A DNA stretch of 44,688 bases. Source: a virus. Within the stretch, counting starts at the first letter, position 1, and every line of letters begins with the position of its first letter. Location: IMG/VR virus record IMGVR_UViG_3300028536_000003, positions 1 to 44,688 of that record. The stretch is one strand, 5' to 3'. The notes beneath the pieces were generated by a model, which was not told where the DNA came from, did not search any database, and worked only from the letters and a program-made list of their open reading frames with translations. Shown here in pieces: positions 1 to 6,583 of the stretch. Position numbers and translations under genes: made by a program.

Positions 1-160
1 TGGCGCGGCCTCGAACAGCGGCGACAGTGGCGCGGCCTCGAACAGCGGCGTCAGTGGCGCGGCCTCGAACAGCGGCGTCAGTGGCGCGGCCTCGAACAGC
101 GGCTACAGTGGCGCGGCCTCGAACAGCGGCTACAGGGGCGCGGCCTCGAACAGCGGCGAC
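1..160 (+). repeat. 27-bp in-frame tandem repeat, left part
   Basis: The unit agtggcgcggcctcgaacag plus cggcgac is repeated about six times, differing almost only in the last codon (GAC, GTC or TAC); one unit starts AGG instead of AGT. The array continues at 44589-44688. Near-identity at DNA level points to recent expansion or slippage; 27-bp changes keep the reading frame. Confidence 0.97.
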
Positions 161-355
161 AGTGGCATTGCGGCCGATTTCTCCGGCACTGGCCGCTCTC
201 GTTCCTGTGCCAATGGCGCTATCGTCTGCGTTAACCGCGACGATGAAGGAAACATCCGCCATATCCGCGCCTCGAAAGTCGGCGAGAATGGGATCAAGCC
301 GGATGTCTGGTATGTACTGGACGATGCGGGTGACTTCGCGGAGTGGACGGAATGA
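1..355 (+). CDS. Repeat protein, C-terminal part (continues from 44226)
   Basis: This is the downstream end of the gene that opens at 44226; the codon frame begins at base 2. It encodes six nearly identical nine-residue repeats, SGAASNSG followed by D, V or Y, up to about base 160. A globular C-terminal segment follows, ending with the pattern IRASKVGENGIKPDVWYVLD and a TGA at 353-355. Phage proteins with an N-terminal YKGF/CRGF domain, tandem Ser/Ala/Asn/Gly repeats and a C-terminal IKPDxWYxLD block form a known uncharacterised family (I recall it as DUF7666). The short-period repeats suggest a stacked beta-roll or collagen/YadA-like rod, which is inference. Merging the 44-base terminal overlap restores one uninterrupted frame of 257 codons. 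Confidence 0.85.
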   Translation, partial: GAASNSGDSGAASNSGVSGAASNSGVSGAASNSGYSGAASNSGYRGAASNSGDSGIAADFSGTGRSRSCANGAIVCVNRDDEGNIRHIRASKVGENGIKPDVWYVLDDAGDFAEWTE

Positions 356-468
356 ATTCGTCCATCGACGCCCTATTACTCGCCCTCACCGCCCAATCCA
401 TCGTCCTGCTCGCCGATTCGGAATTCCTGCTGCGGCTGGCGGTTGAGAGTTTGGAGAGGTTGAAGTGA
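352..468 (+). CDS. Small hydrophobic protein, 38 aa
   Basis: The ATG overlaps the stop of the repeat protein (ATGA), and the stop overlaps the next GTG. The product begins MNSSIDALLLALTAQSIVLL, a mostly apolar stretch that could sit in a membrane as one helix, and ends in a charged ESLERLK tail. I do not recognise a family. The evidence is the exact overlap at both ends within a tightly coupled operon. Confidence 0.5.
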   Translation: MNSSIDALLLALTAQSIVLLADSEFLLRLAVESLERLK

Positions 469-632
469 ACCCGAAATATTACGCCGACCTAGCTCTCTCC
501 GAACTCCGCGCCGCCGATAGAGCTATGCGCTTGTACGGCCCGTTTGCCAGTCGTGGCGTCAGATCGGCATGTGTTCAGCGAGCCCAATTCTACATCGGCA
601 TGGCGCGGTTTCGGATGGAGGGTGGAGAGTGA
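465..632 (+). CDS. Hypothetical protein, 55 aa
   Basis: GTG start overlapping the previous TGA, and GTGA overlap with the next gene. The product is soluble and Arg/Ala-rich (ALSELRAADRAMRLYG), probably helical. No family is recognised. It is called because translational coupling accounts for both ends and no longer frame competes. Confidence 0.55.
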   Translation: MNPKYYADLALSELRAADRAMRLYGPFASRGVRSACVQRAQFYIGMARFRMEGGE

Positions 633-928
633 GTAAGAAATTGACAGACCGCGAGAAAGTTATCCGGCGGCTATATGCGCTGTCGAATGGGGACAATCCA
701 GCACGCCCATTAAGTGGGATCTGCGCCGAAGCTGATCGAGCTACTGGCAATGACTTCTGCATCATCGCATTTAAGGCGACGCAGGAACTGTACGGTACTT
801 GTTATCCGATTTCGGAAATGGTTGGCTGGTCGGAATATGGATTAGACGGCATGTGGTCTGGCGAACGCGGAGAACTGAGGCGCACTCTCGCCGGTTTTGT
901 TGCCGCTTACATGGAGCTAGGCGAATGA
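629..928 (+). CDS. Hypothetical protein, 99 aa
   Basis: The frame is open from 569, but the GTG at 629 overlaps the preceding stop as GTGA, the rule in this operon, so I place the start there. The product starts MSKKLTDREKVIRRLYALSN and has a basic helical N-terminus and an acidic end (YMELGE). There are no catalytic or metal motifs. Function unknown. Confidence 0.7.
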   Translation: MSKKLTDREKVIRRLYALSNGDNPARPLSGICAEADRATGNDFCIIAFKATQELYGTCYPISEMVGWSEYGLDGMWSGERGELRRTLAGFVAAYMELGE

Positions 929-1164
929 AATCCCTCACAGAAATACTGGGCGCCTATCCGATCCACTCCGACATCCGCCGCCAGCTATCCGAAGAGTTGG
1001 CCGGGATGGAGGGGGATGCGGGGAGATATGGTTATTTGCGCAATGATCCGCCTTCTGAACTTTGCGTTCGCTATTGGGCATATCTTGCCGAGGATAATAT
1101 TTATGTCGATGGTTTCAATCTGGATATGGCCATCGACGCCGCCATCGCCGAGGTGAGCCAATGA
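925..1164 (+). CDS. Hypothetical protein, 79 aa
   Basis: ATG at 925 overlaps the upstream TGA. The small acidic product (MKSLTEILGAYPIHSDIRRQ...) is predicted to be soluble, with alternating helical stretches. No family recognised. Its ATGA junctions with both neighbours indicate the polycistronic early message. Confidence 0.7.
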   Translation: MKSLTEILGAYPIHSDIRRQLSEELAGMEGDAGRYGYLRNDPPSELCVRYWAYLAEDNIYVDGFNLDMAIDAAIAEVSQ

Positions 1165-1241
1165 GCAACGTAATGTGTTGGGCCATCCTCGGCGCCATCA
1201 GTCTGATGTTTTGCTTTGGGTTGCTCGGGAGGTTTTTTTGA
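1161..1241 (+). CDS. Tiny membrane peptide, 26 aa
   Basis: The 26-residue ORF overlaps both neighbours by four bases. Almost the whole sequence (MCWAILGAISLMFCFGLL) is one hydrophobic helix followed by GRFF. Its 3' end carries the GGGAGG Shine-Dalgarno of the next gene. The role may be membrane insertion or only translational coupling. Confidence 0.45.
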   Translation: MSNVMCWAILGAISLMFCFGLLGRFF

Positions 1242-1633
1242 GCGATTTAACTGGGGTAAAAGTTGGCGATGAGGTTCTGCTCATTCAGTCGCGGTGGAAC
1301 CGCGAAGATGAGAATCTGAAAAAGTCTAATATCAAAGTTTCCCGCGTCGGCCGGTTGTATTTCTATGCCCAAAAGAACGAATGGTGGGAATTGAAGTTCG
1401 GCATCAAGACAGGCATCTGTGATGGTACAGGGTTATATACCGAATGCCATCGCGACGAAGCCGCGTACGAAGCATCGAAACAAGCCAAGGCTGCCGCTGA
1501 AAAAATAGCGGAATCCTGGCGCGAATTTAAGACGATGATTGATCGGCAATATAGTTCTATCCCGCCGAATCTTACGCAGAACCAGATCGACAATATGATG
1601 CGCTCTCTAAAGAACGCAATAGGCACGCCATGA
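1238..1633 (+). CDS. Hypothetical protein, 131 aa
   Basis: I chose TTG 1238 because GGGAGG lies just upstream and it overlaps the preceding TGA; the frame is open further upstream but without a ribosome site. The N-terminal half looks beta-rich, like a small SH3-type barrel (MSDLTGVKVGDEVLLIQSRW...). The second half is a lysine/alanine helix (residues about 75-105). No enzyme motif. Function unknown. Confidence 0.7.
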   Translation: MSDLTGVKVGDEVLLIQSRWNREDENLKKSNIKVSRVGRLYFYAQKNEWWELKFGIKTGICDGTGLYTECHRDEAAYEASKQAKAAAEKIAESWREFKTMIDRQYSSIPPNLTQNQIDNMMRSLKNAIGTP

Positions 1634-1680
1634 TAACCCCTCCCCAAGTAACCGAACTCTTCATCTGGAGTGCCGCATGA
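1630..1680 (+). CDS. 16-aa bridging mini-ORF
   Basis: Sixteen codons (MITPPQVTELFIWSAA) run exactly from an ATGA overlap with the upstream stop to an ATGA overlap with the downstream start. It may keep ribosomes on the message and couple the flanking genes rather than make a functional peptide. It also holds the only possible ribosome site for the gene at 1677 (CTGGAG). Confidence 0.35.
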   Translation: MITPPQVTELFIWSAA

Positions 1681-1901
1681 GCATGAATCTAGGAACGCCC
1701 GTCACCGAACTGGAACTCAGCCACGGCCATTACAACGCAGCTTATATGGCCCTGATGTTTCCGAATGGCATCGGTAGCAAGCAAGAGCGGATACCGATGC
1801 GGCCCGGAGTTATTGACGTGCGCCTATTCGCTTATACGCTCGATGTGAGCAACTGGCAGACCGGCGCTCAACCATCAACCGAACAGGAGAAGGGAAAGTG
1901 A
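1677..1901 (+). CDS. Hypothetical protein, 74 aa
   Basis: ATG at 1677 lies 8 bases after CTGGAG. The product has a folded-looking N-terminal 60 residues (ELELSHGHYNAAYMALMFPN) and a charged, disordered tail ending EQEKGK. It lies immediately upstream of, and overlaps, the exonuclease gene, so co-expression with the recombination module is likely. No family recognised. Confidence 0.65.
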   Translation: MSMNLGTPVTELELSHGHYNAAYMALMFPNGIGSKQERIPMRPGVIDVRLFAYTLDVSNWQTGAQPSTEQEKGK

Positions 1902-2734
1902 CCGCACAGTTGACGTTCGCCGAGTACAAGGCATCGCAGGGAGTGAACTGGTCCAGCCTCAAGCGGCTCCGCGAATCCCCGCTCAAATATCGCTATGGCG
2001 CCGAAGCCCTGGACGTGGACACGACCTATCGCGCCATGGGTCGGGCCGTGCATGCGCTGGTATTCGAGCCGCAGTTGTGGGAGCAGGATTTCGCCATCTA
2101 CGAAGGCGGCGACCGGCGCGGAAAGGAATGGCAATCCTTCAAAGAGGCGAACGAGGGCAAGACCATTTTCAAGCCGAATGAGATTTCGGATATTCTCGGG
2201 ATGTCCAATGCGGTCCTCTCCAACGAACTTGTCGCGCCCTATCTGGAAGGCGGCGTATTCGAGCAGTCCGTGCAGTGGACCGATCCAAAGACCAGCATCA
2301 AATGCAAGGGGCGTCTGGACTGGAACAACAAGAGCATGGGCGCCCTACTGGATCTGAAAACGTCCACGACCATAAACCAGTTTCGTTTTGGCCGCATTGC
2401 CGCCCGTCTCGGCTATCACGTCCAGCTTGGCGGCATGTACTACGATGCCCTGCAACACGGACTCGGCTGGGAGCCGCAGGAAGTCGCGTTCATCGTTGTG
2501 GAATCGTCGGCGCCGTATGAAGTCGCCTTCTTCTACATGGACCCGGATGACCTGTTCTGCGCCCAAGAGGAAAAGGACGAGTTGTTGGCCCGCCTGAAAA
2601 TTCACCAAGAGGCTGATATTTGGCCCGGTGCTTATCCGGCAAAGCAGCGGTTGTTGCTGCCGGAATACGTTTTCGGTGATGGCGACGAAGAGGACCCTAC
2701 TGGCCTCGGCATTGTGTTCAATTCAGGAGTATGA
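1898..2734 (+). CDS. PD-(D/E)XK exonuclease, RecE/exodeoxyribonuclease VIII type
   Basis: The 278-residue product has the layout of the RecE C-terminal nuclease family (PF12684-like). VNWSSLKRLRESPLKYRY is near residue 17, GRAVHALVFEP follows with conserved His52, GRLDW contains Asp141, the catalytic LLDLKTS contains Asp152 and Lys154, and YHVQLGGMYYDAL (about 173-185) carries the motif-III Gln/Tyr. Such enzymes are Mg-dependent 5'-3' double-strand exonucleases that expose 3' tails for annealing during phage recombination. GTG start overlaps the upstream TGA. The next gene is probably its single-strand-binding partner. Together with the RusA-like resolvase this suggests recombination-dependent concatemer formation. 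Confidence 0.9.
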   Translation: MTAQLTFAEYKASQGVNWSSLKRLRESPLKYRYGAEALDVDTTYRAMGRAVHALVFEPQLWEQDFAIYEGGDRRGKEWQSFKEANEGKTIFKPNEISDILGMSNAVLSNELVAPYLEGGVFEQSVQWTDPKTSIKCKGRLDWNNKSMGALLDLKTSTTINQFRFGRIAARLGYHVQLGGMYYDALQHGLGWEPQEVAFIVVESSAPYEVAFFYMDPDDLFCAQEEKDELLARLKIHQEADIWPGAYPAKQRLLLPEYVFGDGDEEDPTGLGIVFNSGV

Positions 2735-2735
2735 C

Positions 2736-3410
2736 GTGGACTATCGCGCATTGATTCAAGGCGAATTCATCAAGGCAACTGACTTCGGGGTCGGTGACGT
2801 ACCGGCGCAACCAACATGGACGATGAACCGAATCGCCATTGAGAAGTTGGAATCCATGAAGGCAGGCGACAACGAGGACGATGCGCCGAAAAAAAAGAAG
2901 AACAAAGGCATCATCTTCTTTGCTGAATATGAGCGTGGCTGGGTTACAAATTCCACCAATCTACAGTGCATCGCTGGCATGTTCGGCAATGAAACCGAAA
3001 GCTGGCTCGGCAAGCGCATCACCATGTTTTCTACGCCAGTCCGAGTCGGAAAGACAATGGAGCCGGGCATCCGGCTGGTCGGCAGCCCCGATATCGACAA
3101 GGAAATAGTGGTAATGGTCAAGCTGCCGCGCCGCAAGCCGATCCCGATGAAGATGCAGGCAACGGGACGGAAACAGGCCACTCCCGTCCCCCAAGCCCGC
3201 ATCGTGGACCTAACCGCAGAAGGCTTTGCAGCGGCCCGCATTGGCGATAACGAGGCCGAGCGCAGCCAGTCCCTGGCCGAATGGTGGAAGGGCCTGACAG
3301 CAGCCGAGAAAGGCGCCATGAAGCCAGTCCTTGACGACGAATTGAAGCCGCTGGCAGTGAAGGGGCCGAAAGTAGCTGGCGCGCCTGACGATCCGGCTGA
3401 ACATTTTTAA
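2736..3410 (+). CDS. Putative ssDNA-binding/annealing partner of the exonuclease, 224 aa
   Basis: The frame is open from 2628, but GTG 2736 two bases after the nuclease stop is preceded by CAGGAG, so the extra upstream codons are probably not used. Residues about 55-130 contain a basic PKKKKNK patch, then a beta-rich segment with ESWLGKRITMFSTPVRVGKT and GIRLVGSPDI. That WxGKxxxxxxxPVxxxGK...GIR layout is one I associate with OB-fold-like phage proteins encoded next to exonucleases. The C-terminus is Ala/Lys-rich. The SSB or annealing role is inferred from position and pattern; I see no RecT or Erf signature. Confidence 0.6.
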   Translation: MDYRALIQGEFIKATDFGVGDVPAQPTWTMNRIAIEKLESMKAGDNEDDAPKKKKNKGIIFFAEYERGWVTNSTNLQCIAGMFGNETESWLGKRITMFSTPVRVGKTMEPGIRLVGSPDIDKEIVVMVKLPRRKPIPMKMQATGRKQATPVPQARIVDLTAEGFAAARIGDNEAERSQSLAEWWKGLTAAEKGAMKPVLDDELKPLAVKGPKVAGAPDDPAEHF

Positions 3411-3437
3411 CCCACCGCAGTAAGGAGATTCAAAGCT

Positions 3438-3668
3438 ATGAAAGAATCAGAAAAGCAGTACGCGAATCAGGCAACTGGCGGTTGCGATGCCAGCCCGAAC
3501 GTCTGTGTCCGCGAATACACGCCAAAGGAAATTCTCGGGCAGAAGATCGAACAGGCTGAAGTCGAATTGCGTGATCTGCGGGCGCTGCATGCCGCACTGC
3601 CCGACGCCATGGCATATCCGGCTGAGCGTCTGCTGCGTCGCCTGATCCGCAAGTCGTTTGGTGATTAA
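3438..3668 (+). CDS. Hypothetical protein, 76 aa
   Basis: A good Shine-Dalgarno (TAAGGAG, about 3421-3427) precedes ATG 3438. The N-terminus is polar (MKESEKQYANQATGGCDASP); residues 30-55 form a likely coiled coil (QKIEQAEVELRDLRALHAAL); the C-terminus is basic. The stop overlaps the next ATG. Function unknown, possibly an adaptor or dimerising protein. Confidence 0.75.
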   Translation: MKESEKQYANQATGGCDASPNVCVREYTPKEILGQKIEQAEVELRDLRALHAALPDAMAYPAERLLRRLIRKSFGD

Positions 3669-3985
3669 TGGACGCCACGACTCGCAAAATCCATGATGCA
3701 GCGGTCAAGGCGTTCGTAGATCGCGGCTTGCTGATTGAGGCCGGATTCGTCGGTCTGCGCATGAGCGTAATTCCGCCCGATGCTTCCGAAGTTCAGATAA
3801 CGGAAATGCGGACTGCCTTCATGGCCGGCGCACAGCATTTGTTCGGAAGCATCATGACCATGCTGGACCCGGACAGTGAGCCGACCGAGCGCGATATGCG
3901 CCGTATGGAGCAGATTCACGACGAGCTTGAAGCCTATCGAAAGGAACTGGAATTGCGAGTTTCTGAGCCGGGCCGCAAGCAATAA
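3668..3985 (+). CDS. Conserved phage hypothetical protein, 105 aa
   Basis: Starts at ATG 3668, overlapping the preceding stop by one base. It contains the block EMRTAFMAGAQHLFGSIM followed by LDPDSEPTERDMRRMEQI, a pattern I recall from small helical phage proteins common beside recombination genes. It is all-alpha by composition with an acidic middle and a charged end. No catalytic residues stand out. Confidence 0.8.
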   Translation: MDATTRKIHDAAVKAFVDRGLLIEAGFVGLRMSVIPPDASEVQITEMRTAFMAGAQHLFGSIMTMLDPDSEPTERDMRRMEQIHDELEAYRKELELRVSEPGRKQ

Positions 3986-4009
3986 TACACCACCACACAG
4001 GAGTACCGC

Positions 4010-4291
4010 ATGACCAAGAAGAAAGAAACCCCGCCGCCGTCCGGCAATTCCACCGAACCGACGCCCGCAACCGGCAAAGGAAGCCGGCCGCGTAAAGCGA
4101 AGGTGACTCAGCCAGCATGGTATCGCGCAGACATTGGCGACACGTTCCGCCTGATCGAAGAAGATAGCCCCGAGGCAGTGTCCGCCAAGATCGTTACCGT
4201 CCGGACTGCCACGCCACATGATTTCGTAAAAGCCGGCGAACAGGGCATCAGCCTAGAATCCAAGAACCTGGGCGGCTCAGTCGCCGATTAA
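4010..4291 (+). CDS. Hypothetical protein, 93 aa
   Basis: CAGGAG lies at 4000-4005 ahead of ATG 4010. The first 35 residues are Lys/Pro/Thr-rich and probably disordered (KKKETPPPSGNSTEPTPATG, then a basic RPRKAKVTQ). Residues 36-93 look like a small compact beta domain (WYRADIGDTFRLIEED). A terminator-like hairpin follows its stop. The basic tail could contact nucleic acid; that is a guess. Confidence 0.75.
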   Translation: MTKKKETPPPSGNSTEPTPATGKGSRPRKAKVTQPAWYRADIGDTFRLIEEDSPEAVSAKIVTVRTATPHDFVKAGEQGISLESKNLGGSVAD

Positions 4292-4299
4292 CAACTACT

Positions 4300-4326
4300 C
4301 CCCGCCTCTGAATGGGGCGGGGTTTT
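4300..4326 (+). terminator. Intrinsic terminator-like hairpin
   Basis: CCCCGCC (4300-4306) pairs with GGCGGGG (4316-4322) around a 9-base loop and is followed by TTTT. It sits between 4291 and the Shine-Dalgarno GGAGGA of the next gene, so it may attenuate rather than fully stop the message. Confidence 0.7.
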
Positions 4327-4335
4327 GGAGGATTT

Positions 4336-4539
4336 ATGAGTAATAGTTCCGGCAGCAAGCAAGCATCGTTTCCAATCATTGGTCTGCTCGGCATCGTGTT
4401 CGTCGCCCTGAAACTCTGCGGCGTCATCGGCTGGTCTTGGTGGTGGGTGACGGCGCCGTTTTGGGGTGGCTTGGCATTGGCGGGCGCGGTGTTGCTCGTT
4501 GTTTTTGTTGCCAGTGTGATCATGGCGGCGCTGGAATGA
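4336..4539 (+). CDS. Two-helix membrane protein, 67 aa
   Basis: GGAGGA at 4327-4332 places the start at ATG 4336. After a polar 11-residue N-terminus there are two hydrophobic helices (about 12-32 and 42-66), joined by the Trp cluster GWSWWWV. Small phage membrane proteins with LKLxGVIxWSWWWVxxPxW are common and are often labelled 'transmembrane Fragile-X-F protein'. Their role is unknown. Expected in the host inner membrane. Confidence 0.8.
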   Translation: MSNSSGSKQASFPIIGLLGIVFVALKLCGVIGWSWWWVTAPFWGGLALAGAVLLVVFVASVIMAALE

Positions 4540-4610
4540 AGCGCCGGGACCGCAACAAACGCCGCCGCAGACGCGAAGTCATCCAGAGTAAGGGGCATAG
4601 AATCTCATGA
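4536..4610 (+). CDS. Very basic 24-aa peptide
   Basis: ATGA overlap at both ends. The product begins MKRRDRNKRRRREVIQ; half its residues are Arg or Lys, so nucleic-acid binding is plausible. It could equally be a coupling ORF, but the extreme charge between two membrane-protein genes is notable. Confidence 0.4.
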   Translation: MKRRDRNKRRRRREVIQSKGHRIS

Positions 4611-4777
4611 GCATGGACACAGAAACCCGCTACTACAAACCGGCGACGCATTGCATTCTCGGCGTCGTGCGCATCGGTCATATCGAACGGGAAGTTGCTA
4701 TCTTCAAGCCTACTCCACCAATCGCTCTCTATCGCAGTGAGCCGATGTCTAAGGATGCGGTGGAGCAGGCGAAGTGA
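4607..4777 (+). CDS. Hypothetical protein, 56 aa
   Basis: ATG 4607 overlaps the previous stop; an in-frame ATG at 4613 is an alternative. The product MSMDTETRYYKPATHCILGV... is short and mixed alpha/beta, with no membrane segment or motif. The stop overlaps the GTG of the next gene. Unknown function. Confidence 0.55.
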   Translation: MSMDTETRYYKPATHCILGVVRIGHIEREVAIFKPTPPIALYRSEPMSKDAVEQAK

Positions 4778-5031
4778 AAATCATCGCCATCATCACCGTC
4801 TCAATCGTCGCGTTTATCGTCCTGCTATTCCTATTCGGATACTTCTACCGCTGGGCGCTGGATATGGGATATTCGGATAACAATTTCACATTCAAGCGGC
4901 CGGTATGTGCTGCTTTCGGCGTTTTTCTTTTCGTGATTTCGGTAACTTCTTCCTTTGGGGCTTGTCTTTCTATTCCGTTGGATAGGTTGGGGAAGGCTCA
5001 GAGGATACAGGCGGCAGGAGAGGCGAAGTGA
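4774..5031 (+). CDS. Two-helix membrane protein, 85 aa
   Basis: GTG start within the GTGA overlap. Residues 2-27 are a strong hydrophobic helix (IIAIITVSIVAFIVLLFLFG) and residues about 46-67 a second one, separated by a polar loop with aromatic residues; the tail is charged. Probably an inner-membrane protein. It does not resemble the holin of the lysis block. Role unknown. Confidence 0.7.
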   Translation: MKIIAIITVSIVAFIVLLFLFGYFYRWALDMGYSDNNFTFKRPVCAAFGVFLFVISVTSSFGACLSIPLDRLGKAQRIQAAGEAK

Positions 5032-5480
5032 CCACTAGCGCGGAGTTGTGGAAGCGATTCAATAGCCATGCTCCGGTAAATGAACGAGCGCGTATTACAG
5101 GGGCGTATCGCTACAATTGTCTACGGGTTCTAACCGAGGACGCAATCGCTGCCCTCGAAGCCGTTGAGGCCAAACCGCAGCAGTTGGCTTACTTGAATGG
5201 CTATCAGATCAAGGCGCTACTCGATTTCGTTGACAGCGAGGATGATGCCGAACTGTGCATCCAATGGTTCCGTGAGTGCCCACCGGATGACGATGGTTTG
5301 GCAATGCCGGAAGGTCTATGGACCTACTTCGCTGAATATCCCGAAGAGGGCCGCATCTATCTGCCGGAAACTGCTGAAGCCCTCACCCCGCCGCAGGAGA
5401 AGTCCGGTGGAAAAGAGTCAGGTCGCGCCGAAGACGACATCAGCGATGTTTCCGATTTCGATTTTCCTTGCGGGTATTGA
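5028..5480 (+). CDS. Acidic hypothetical protein, 150 aa
   Basis: GTG start overlapping the upstream stop. The acidic soluble protein has a folded region over residues 1-115 (ELWKRFNSHAPVNERARITG, later WTYFAEYPEEGRIYLP) and a Ser/Gly/Glu-rich tail ending DVSDFDFPCGY. The aromatic acidic C-terminus resembles partner-binding tails such as those of SSB proteins, but this is a weak likeness and no fold is recognised. Confidence 0.7.
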   Translation: MTTSAELWKRFNSHAPVNERARITGAYRYNCLRVLTEDAIAALEAVEAKPQQLAYLNGYQIKALLDFVDSEDDAELCIQWFRECPPDDDGLAMPEGLWTYFAEYPEEGRIYLPETAEALTPPQEKSGGKESGRAEDDISDVSDFDFPCGY

Positions 5481-5483
5481 ATC

Positions 5484-5870
5484 ATGAACGACGAACGCAA
5501 GCCTCTGGCGCCGGATCGGATGCGATTGACAAAAGCCGAAGTAGGGGCGCTCATTGAGGCGTGTAATTTCCGTATAGCCGGGGATATTGACGACCTCACG
5601 CATTATGAAATCGCAGCCCTAAATCGCGCTCAAGACAAACTCTGTGGCGCAGAGAACGATGCTCCAGACGACGCGGCCTGGTGCCTTAGGCAGTGCCGCT
5701 TGCTCTGCCCGCCTTCGCACGCGGTGGTTCCGGTTGAGCCGACCGTTGCCATGTCTCAAGCTGGATGGAAGGCCCGCGATGGAATATTTTCAGCAGATGC
5801 ACATATGGTGAATGCCCCGGCGGCTTGCTATCGCGCCATGTTGAAAACGGCGATGGAGGAATCGAAGTGA
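5484..5870 (+). CDS. Hypothetical protein, 128 aa
   Basis: ATG 5484 follows the previous stop directly. The first 60 residues are helical and charged (MNDERKPLAPDRMRLTKAEV). Four cysteines lie at about 54-74 (KLCGAE, WCLRQCRLLC); their spacing could bind a metal, but no ligand set is complete by eye. The C-terminal half reads like a small-molecule or nucleic-acid-related phage orphan. The stop overlaps the next GTG. Confidence 0.7.
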   Translation: MNDERKPLAPDRMRLTKAEVGALIEACNFRIAGDIDDLTHYEIAALNRAQDKLCGAENDAPDDAAWCLRQCRLLCPPSHAVVPVEPTVAMSQAGWKARDGIFSADAHMVNAPAACYRAMLKTAMEESK

Positions 5871-6085
5871 TCGAAATGCGCTATGCCTTGCGGCCGGATA
5901 CCAATACCGATCCGCCGAGACTTCAGTATCGATTTATCCAGCCGTGCACTGATGCCAGCGGCGCGCTTTGTCCTGGCGAATGGACTGACTGGCGGGATGT
6001 GCCGCGTGTCGTCGTCTCAGATATCGCAGTCGCCTCCCGCAAACCAGCCGCAGACGATTCCAACGTGACATGTCTTGACATATGA
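5867..6085 (+). CDS. Hypothetical protein, 72 aa
   Basis: GTG 5867 is chosen for its GTGA overlap, although the frame is open from 5765. A beta-rich fragment (MIEMRYALRPDTNTDPPRLQ, then GEWTDWRDVPRVVV) ends in a short disordered tail. Its stop codon lies inside the -35 to -10 region of the promoter at 6075, so this gene closes the first transcription block. Confidence 0.65.
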   Translation: MIEMRYALRPDTNTDPPRLQYRFIQPCTDASGALCPGEWTDWRDVPRVVVSDIAVASRKPAADDSNVTCLDI

Positions 6086-6095
6086 CATGACATGT
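6066..6095 (+). promoter_or_regulatory. Operator-like TGACAT array
   Basis: TGACAT occurs four times in 28 bases (6066, 6076, 6083, 6088). GACATGTC at 6067-6074 is a perfect palindrome, and ACATGTC (6068-6074) forms an inverted repeat with GACATGT (6089-6095). The array spans the -35 box and spacer of the promoter at 6075-6103, the usual place for a repressor to block polymerase. Confidence 0.65.
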
Positions 6096-6103
6096 TATAT
6101 AAT
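6075..6103 (+). promoter_or_regulatory. Exact-consensus sigma-70 promoter
   Basis: TTGACA (6075-6080), a 17-base spacer and TATAAT (6098-6103) match the bacterial consensus at all twelve positions and the optimal spacing. Transcription would start near 6110, giving a leader of about 24 bases with AGGAGG before ATG 6134. It should be very strong unless repressed. Confidence 0.92.
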
Positions 6104-6133
6104 GCGATCACCAGATACAATCAGGAGGACGAA

Positions 6134-6583
6134 ATGCAAAAGGTGATTGCAAGCGGAATGGGTTGTACGGACGGGATTATATGGCGCAAGGCATGGTCCT
6201 ATAATCTAATTGTCACCGACTCCGGCCGTTCTCAATCTCGCCGTCCTAAGCAGACGAACGACTGTACAGTACGGGCATATGCTCTGGCATTCGGTATTCC
6301 ATATGATGCAGCCTACGACCAACTAGCAGGCGCGGGTCGTAAGTGCGCAAAGGGGTTCAATTTAAAGAGCCTTAAAAATCCACAATTACAGTGGACCGCA
6401 TATCAGGCGATTAAGGATGTGCCGCGTATCACTATTTCAGACTTTTGCGCAGAACATCAAACAGGACGCTGGATCATTCGAGTATCCAAGCATGTAGTCT
6501 GTGTTATCAATGGTGTACTGCATGACACCCACCAAAGCAATCCCTGTAAATGCGTTTATGGAGCCTGGGAAATACTGCCGTGA
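6134..6583 (+). CDS. Papain-like/C39-like cysteine protease-fold protein, 149 aa
   Basis: AGGAGG at 6123-6128 selects ATG 6134 over the upstream ATG at 6092, which lies in the promoter. Residues about 38-60 read KQTNDCTVRAYALAFGIPYD, with a Cys at the start of a helix. Near the end GRWIIRVSKHVVCVINGVLHDT supplies a His and Asp. NDC...H...D is the order of the catalytic triad in papain-fold phage proteins that I recall as conserved but uncharacterised. Whether it is an active protease, a deubiquitinase-like enzyme or a binding fold is unknown. As first gene after a consensus promoter it is expected to be abundant early. Confidence 0.7.
   Translation: MQKVIASGMGCTDGIIWRKAWSYNLIVTDSGRSQSRRPKQTNDCTVRAYALAFGIPYDAAYDQLAGAGRKCAKGFNLKSLKNPQLQWTAYQAIKDVPRITISDFCAEHQTGRWIIRVSKHVVCVINGVLHDTHQSNPCKCVYGAWEILP

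Noticed and set aside
1-160. CRISPR-like regular repeats at both ends
   Set aside because: The units are contiguous with no spacers, are a multiple of three long and encode one continuous protein frame.
27-446. 139-codon frame with ARPRTAA repeats
   Set aside because: It is the alternative frame of the same 27-bp array; it has no ribosome site, and the frame starting at base 2 joins the N-terminal domain at 44226.
3852-4219. Minus-strand frames opposite 3668-4291
   Set aside because: Shadows of two + genes with good Shine-Dalgarno sites and coupled starts.
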